Assembly: GCF_000019225.1 (NCBI RefSeq) | Contig: NC_010995.1 | Location: 2,426,501-2,490,500 of the forward strand | From: Cellvibrio japonicus Ueda107 | Lineage (GTDB): Bacteria; Pseudomonadota; Gammaproteobacteria; Pseudomonadales; Cellvibrionaceae | DNA length: 64,000 nt | Direction of reading: 5' to 3' | Made by a program: the position numbers and the translations under genes | Shown here: one piece after another, positions 63,291 to 64,000 of the stretch | Numbering within the stretch: position 1 is the first letter of the stretch | How the letters are laid out: every line of letters starts with the position of its first letter | Notes under the pieces: generated by a model | Database searches by the model: none | Told to the model about the DNA's origin: nothing | Seen by the model: the letters and a program-made list of their open reading frames with translations, nothing else

Positions 63291-64000
63291 CTAGCGCGGC
63301 TTGCGAAACACAGTTACGGCTGTTCCCTCCACCAGGGCCACGGCGCTGATACCGGTGATATGGGTAGCCCCATTGGTATCCGCTATTTGCGTCCAGCTAC
63401 CCGGTGGCAGGCTGACGTAACGATTGCCGCCGGAGTTATAAACCACAAACAAGTCATGGTTGTCGCGCGGGTTGGTGATATGGCCAGTCACTACCTCACC
63501 GCCAAACTCCGCCGGGCGCGCCACAGCCAGATACTGGGCAATTTCGGCATTGGTATTCATGCGCAATCCCGCATGGTTGCGCCGCAGGCTGATCAGATCC
63601 CTGAAGTAATTGAATGTAGCGGCATTACTCACCTTGTTCTGCCATTTGATACTGTTGAAGCTATCAGGTGCATCATAGGTATTGTGTGTACCGCCATGGG
63701 CACCATGGTTCCAGGCAGACGCAACATGTATCTGTTGGTTATTGGTTTTGGTGCGCAAAAATTCATCGCCGGCATGCACAAACGGAATCCCCTGGCTGGT
63801 CAGCACAATCCCCATACCAAAATTGGCAATGCGCCGGGCATAACCCAGGTTGGCGGGTGGACTCAGGCTCAATACCTGGTGCGAACTGTTTTGCACCACA
63901 TTGGTCGCCAGGCTTAAATAAATCTTATCCCAGAGACCGAAATTATCGTGGGCGGAAATATAGTTGATGCTCTGCTCGGGGTCGGCAGCAAAGTTGCGAA
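63291..64000 (-). CDS. Pullulanase-type GH13 enzyme, C-terminal part
   Basis: The gene runs off the right edge; about 235 C-terminal residues are visible. The sequence INYISAHDNFGLWDKIYLS (catalytic-barrel end) is typical of type I pullulanase and glycogen-debranching GH13 enzymes, followed by the region IVLTSQGIPFVHAGDEFLRTK. The C-terminal beta-sandwich (FVVYNSGGNRYVSLPPGSW, ending VTVFRKPR) follows. It cleaves alpha-1,6 links of pullulan and branched starch. An exported or surface enzyme would fit a polysaccharide-degrading bacterium, but the N-terminus is outside the window. Confidence 0.9.
   Translation of the reverse strand, partial: RNFAADPEQSINYISAHDNFGLWDKIYLSLATNVVQNSSHQVLSLSPPANLGYARRIANFGMGIVLTSQGIPFVHAGDEFLRTKTNNQQIHVASAWNHGAHGGTHNTYDAPDSFNSIKWQNKVSNAATFNYFRDLISLRRNHAGLRMNTNAEIAQYLAVARPAEFGGEVVTGHITNPRDNHDLFVVYNSGGNRYVSLPPGSWTQIADTNGATHITGISAVALVEGTAVTVFRKPR

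Overview
The window reads as a chromosomal segment of a free-living, polarly flagellated gammaproteobacterium. The order of chemotaxis and flagellar genes matches the Pseudomonas/Cellvibrio arrangement: flhA-flhF-fleN-fliA-cheY-cheZ-cheA-cheB-motC-motD-parC-parP-cheW-DUF2802. Other Pseudomonas-like pairs are xseA/guaB, ubiG-mupP-yciK, earP/efp and rlmL/rmf/pyrD. A pullulanase and a large SpvB-like surface or toxin protein fit a polysaccharide-degrading Cellvibrio-type organism; that genus call is an inference. Nearly everything is chromosomal housekeeping at high coding density. I saw no rRNA, tRNA, CRISPR array, insertion sequence or prophage.

Layout. 1-2326: the 5' part of an A+T-rich gene for a secreted SpvB/FG-GAP-repeat protein, split by a G8 homopolymer. 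2497-4104: a secreted AstE/AspA-like zinc carboxypeptidase homologue. 4177-7321: guaA and guaB (GMP synthesis). 7536-11239: xseA, then a TPP-riboswitch-controlled thiO-thiS-thiG operon. 11274-12659: an HD-GYP gene interrupted by an in-frame amber codon. 12699-15092: an AEC-family transporter and amtB. 15541-31071 is a long minus-strand block: gyrA-pheA-tyrA-cysD-cysN-comEA-like-pyrF-cmk-manB-galU-manC-rpsA-ihfB. Three sugar-nucleotide genes sit between cmk and rpsA. 31384-34968 (plus strand): mtaD, ubiG, mupP/gph, yciK. 35025-50451 (minus): the chemotaxis and flagellar-regulator cluster with its ParC/ParP polar-localisation pair. 50563-54734: a small membrane protein, DUF2058, cfa, earP and efp. 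54805-58985: nudF, gdhA, a cold-shock protein with a repeat tail, and an unknown secreted cysteine-rich protein. 59002-64000: rlmKL, rmf, pyrD, DUF2835 and the 3' end of a pullulanase gene.

How the genes work together. The minus-strand cluster at 35-50 kb makes a complete polar chemotaxis output pathway (CheA/W/Y/Z/B), a second stator (MotC/MotD), a sigma factor (FliA) and flagellar number/placement GTPase/ATPase genes (FlhF, FleN). EarP and EF-P form a modification pair, and EF-P carries the acceptor Arg32. amtB and gdhA are both ammonium-assimilation genes, and each has NtrC-like dyads upstream; amtB also has a sigma54-like element. ManB, ManC and GalU supply GDP-mannose and UDP-glucose for surface polysaccharide.

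No clearly new multi-gene system is visible. The best leads are the G8-tract switch in the SpvB-like gene, the amber-split HD-GYP gene, the tandem NtrC-like sites at gdhA, the repeat-tailed cold-shock protein, and the orphan eight-cysteine secreted protein beside rlmL.
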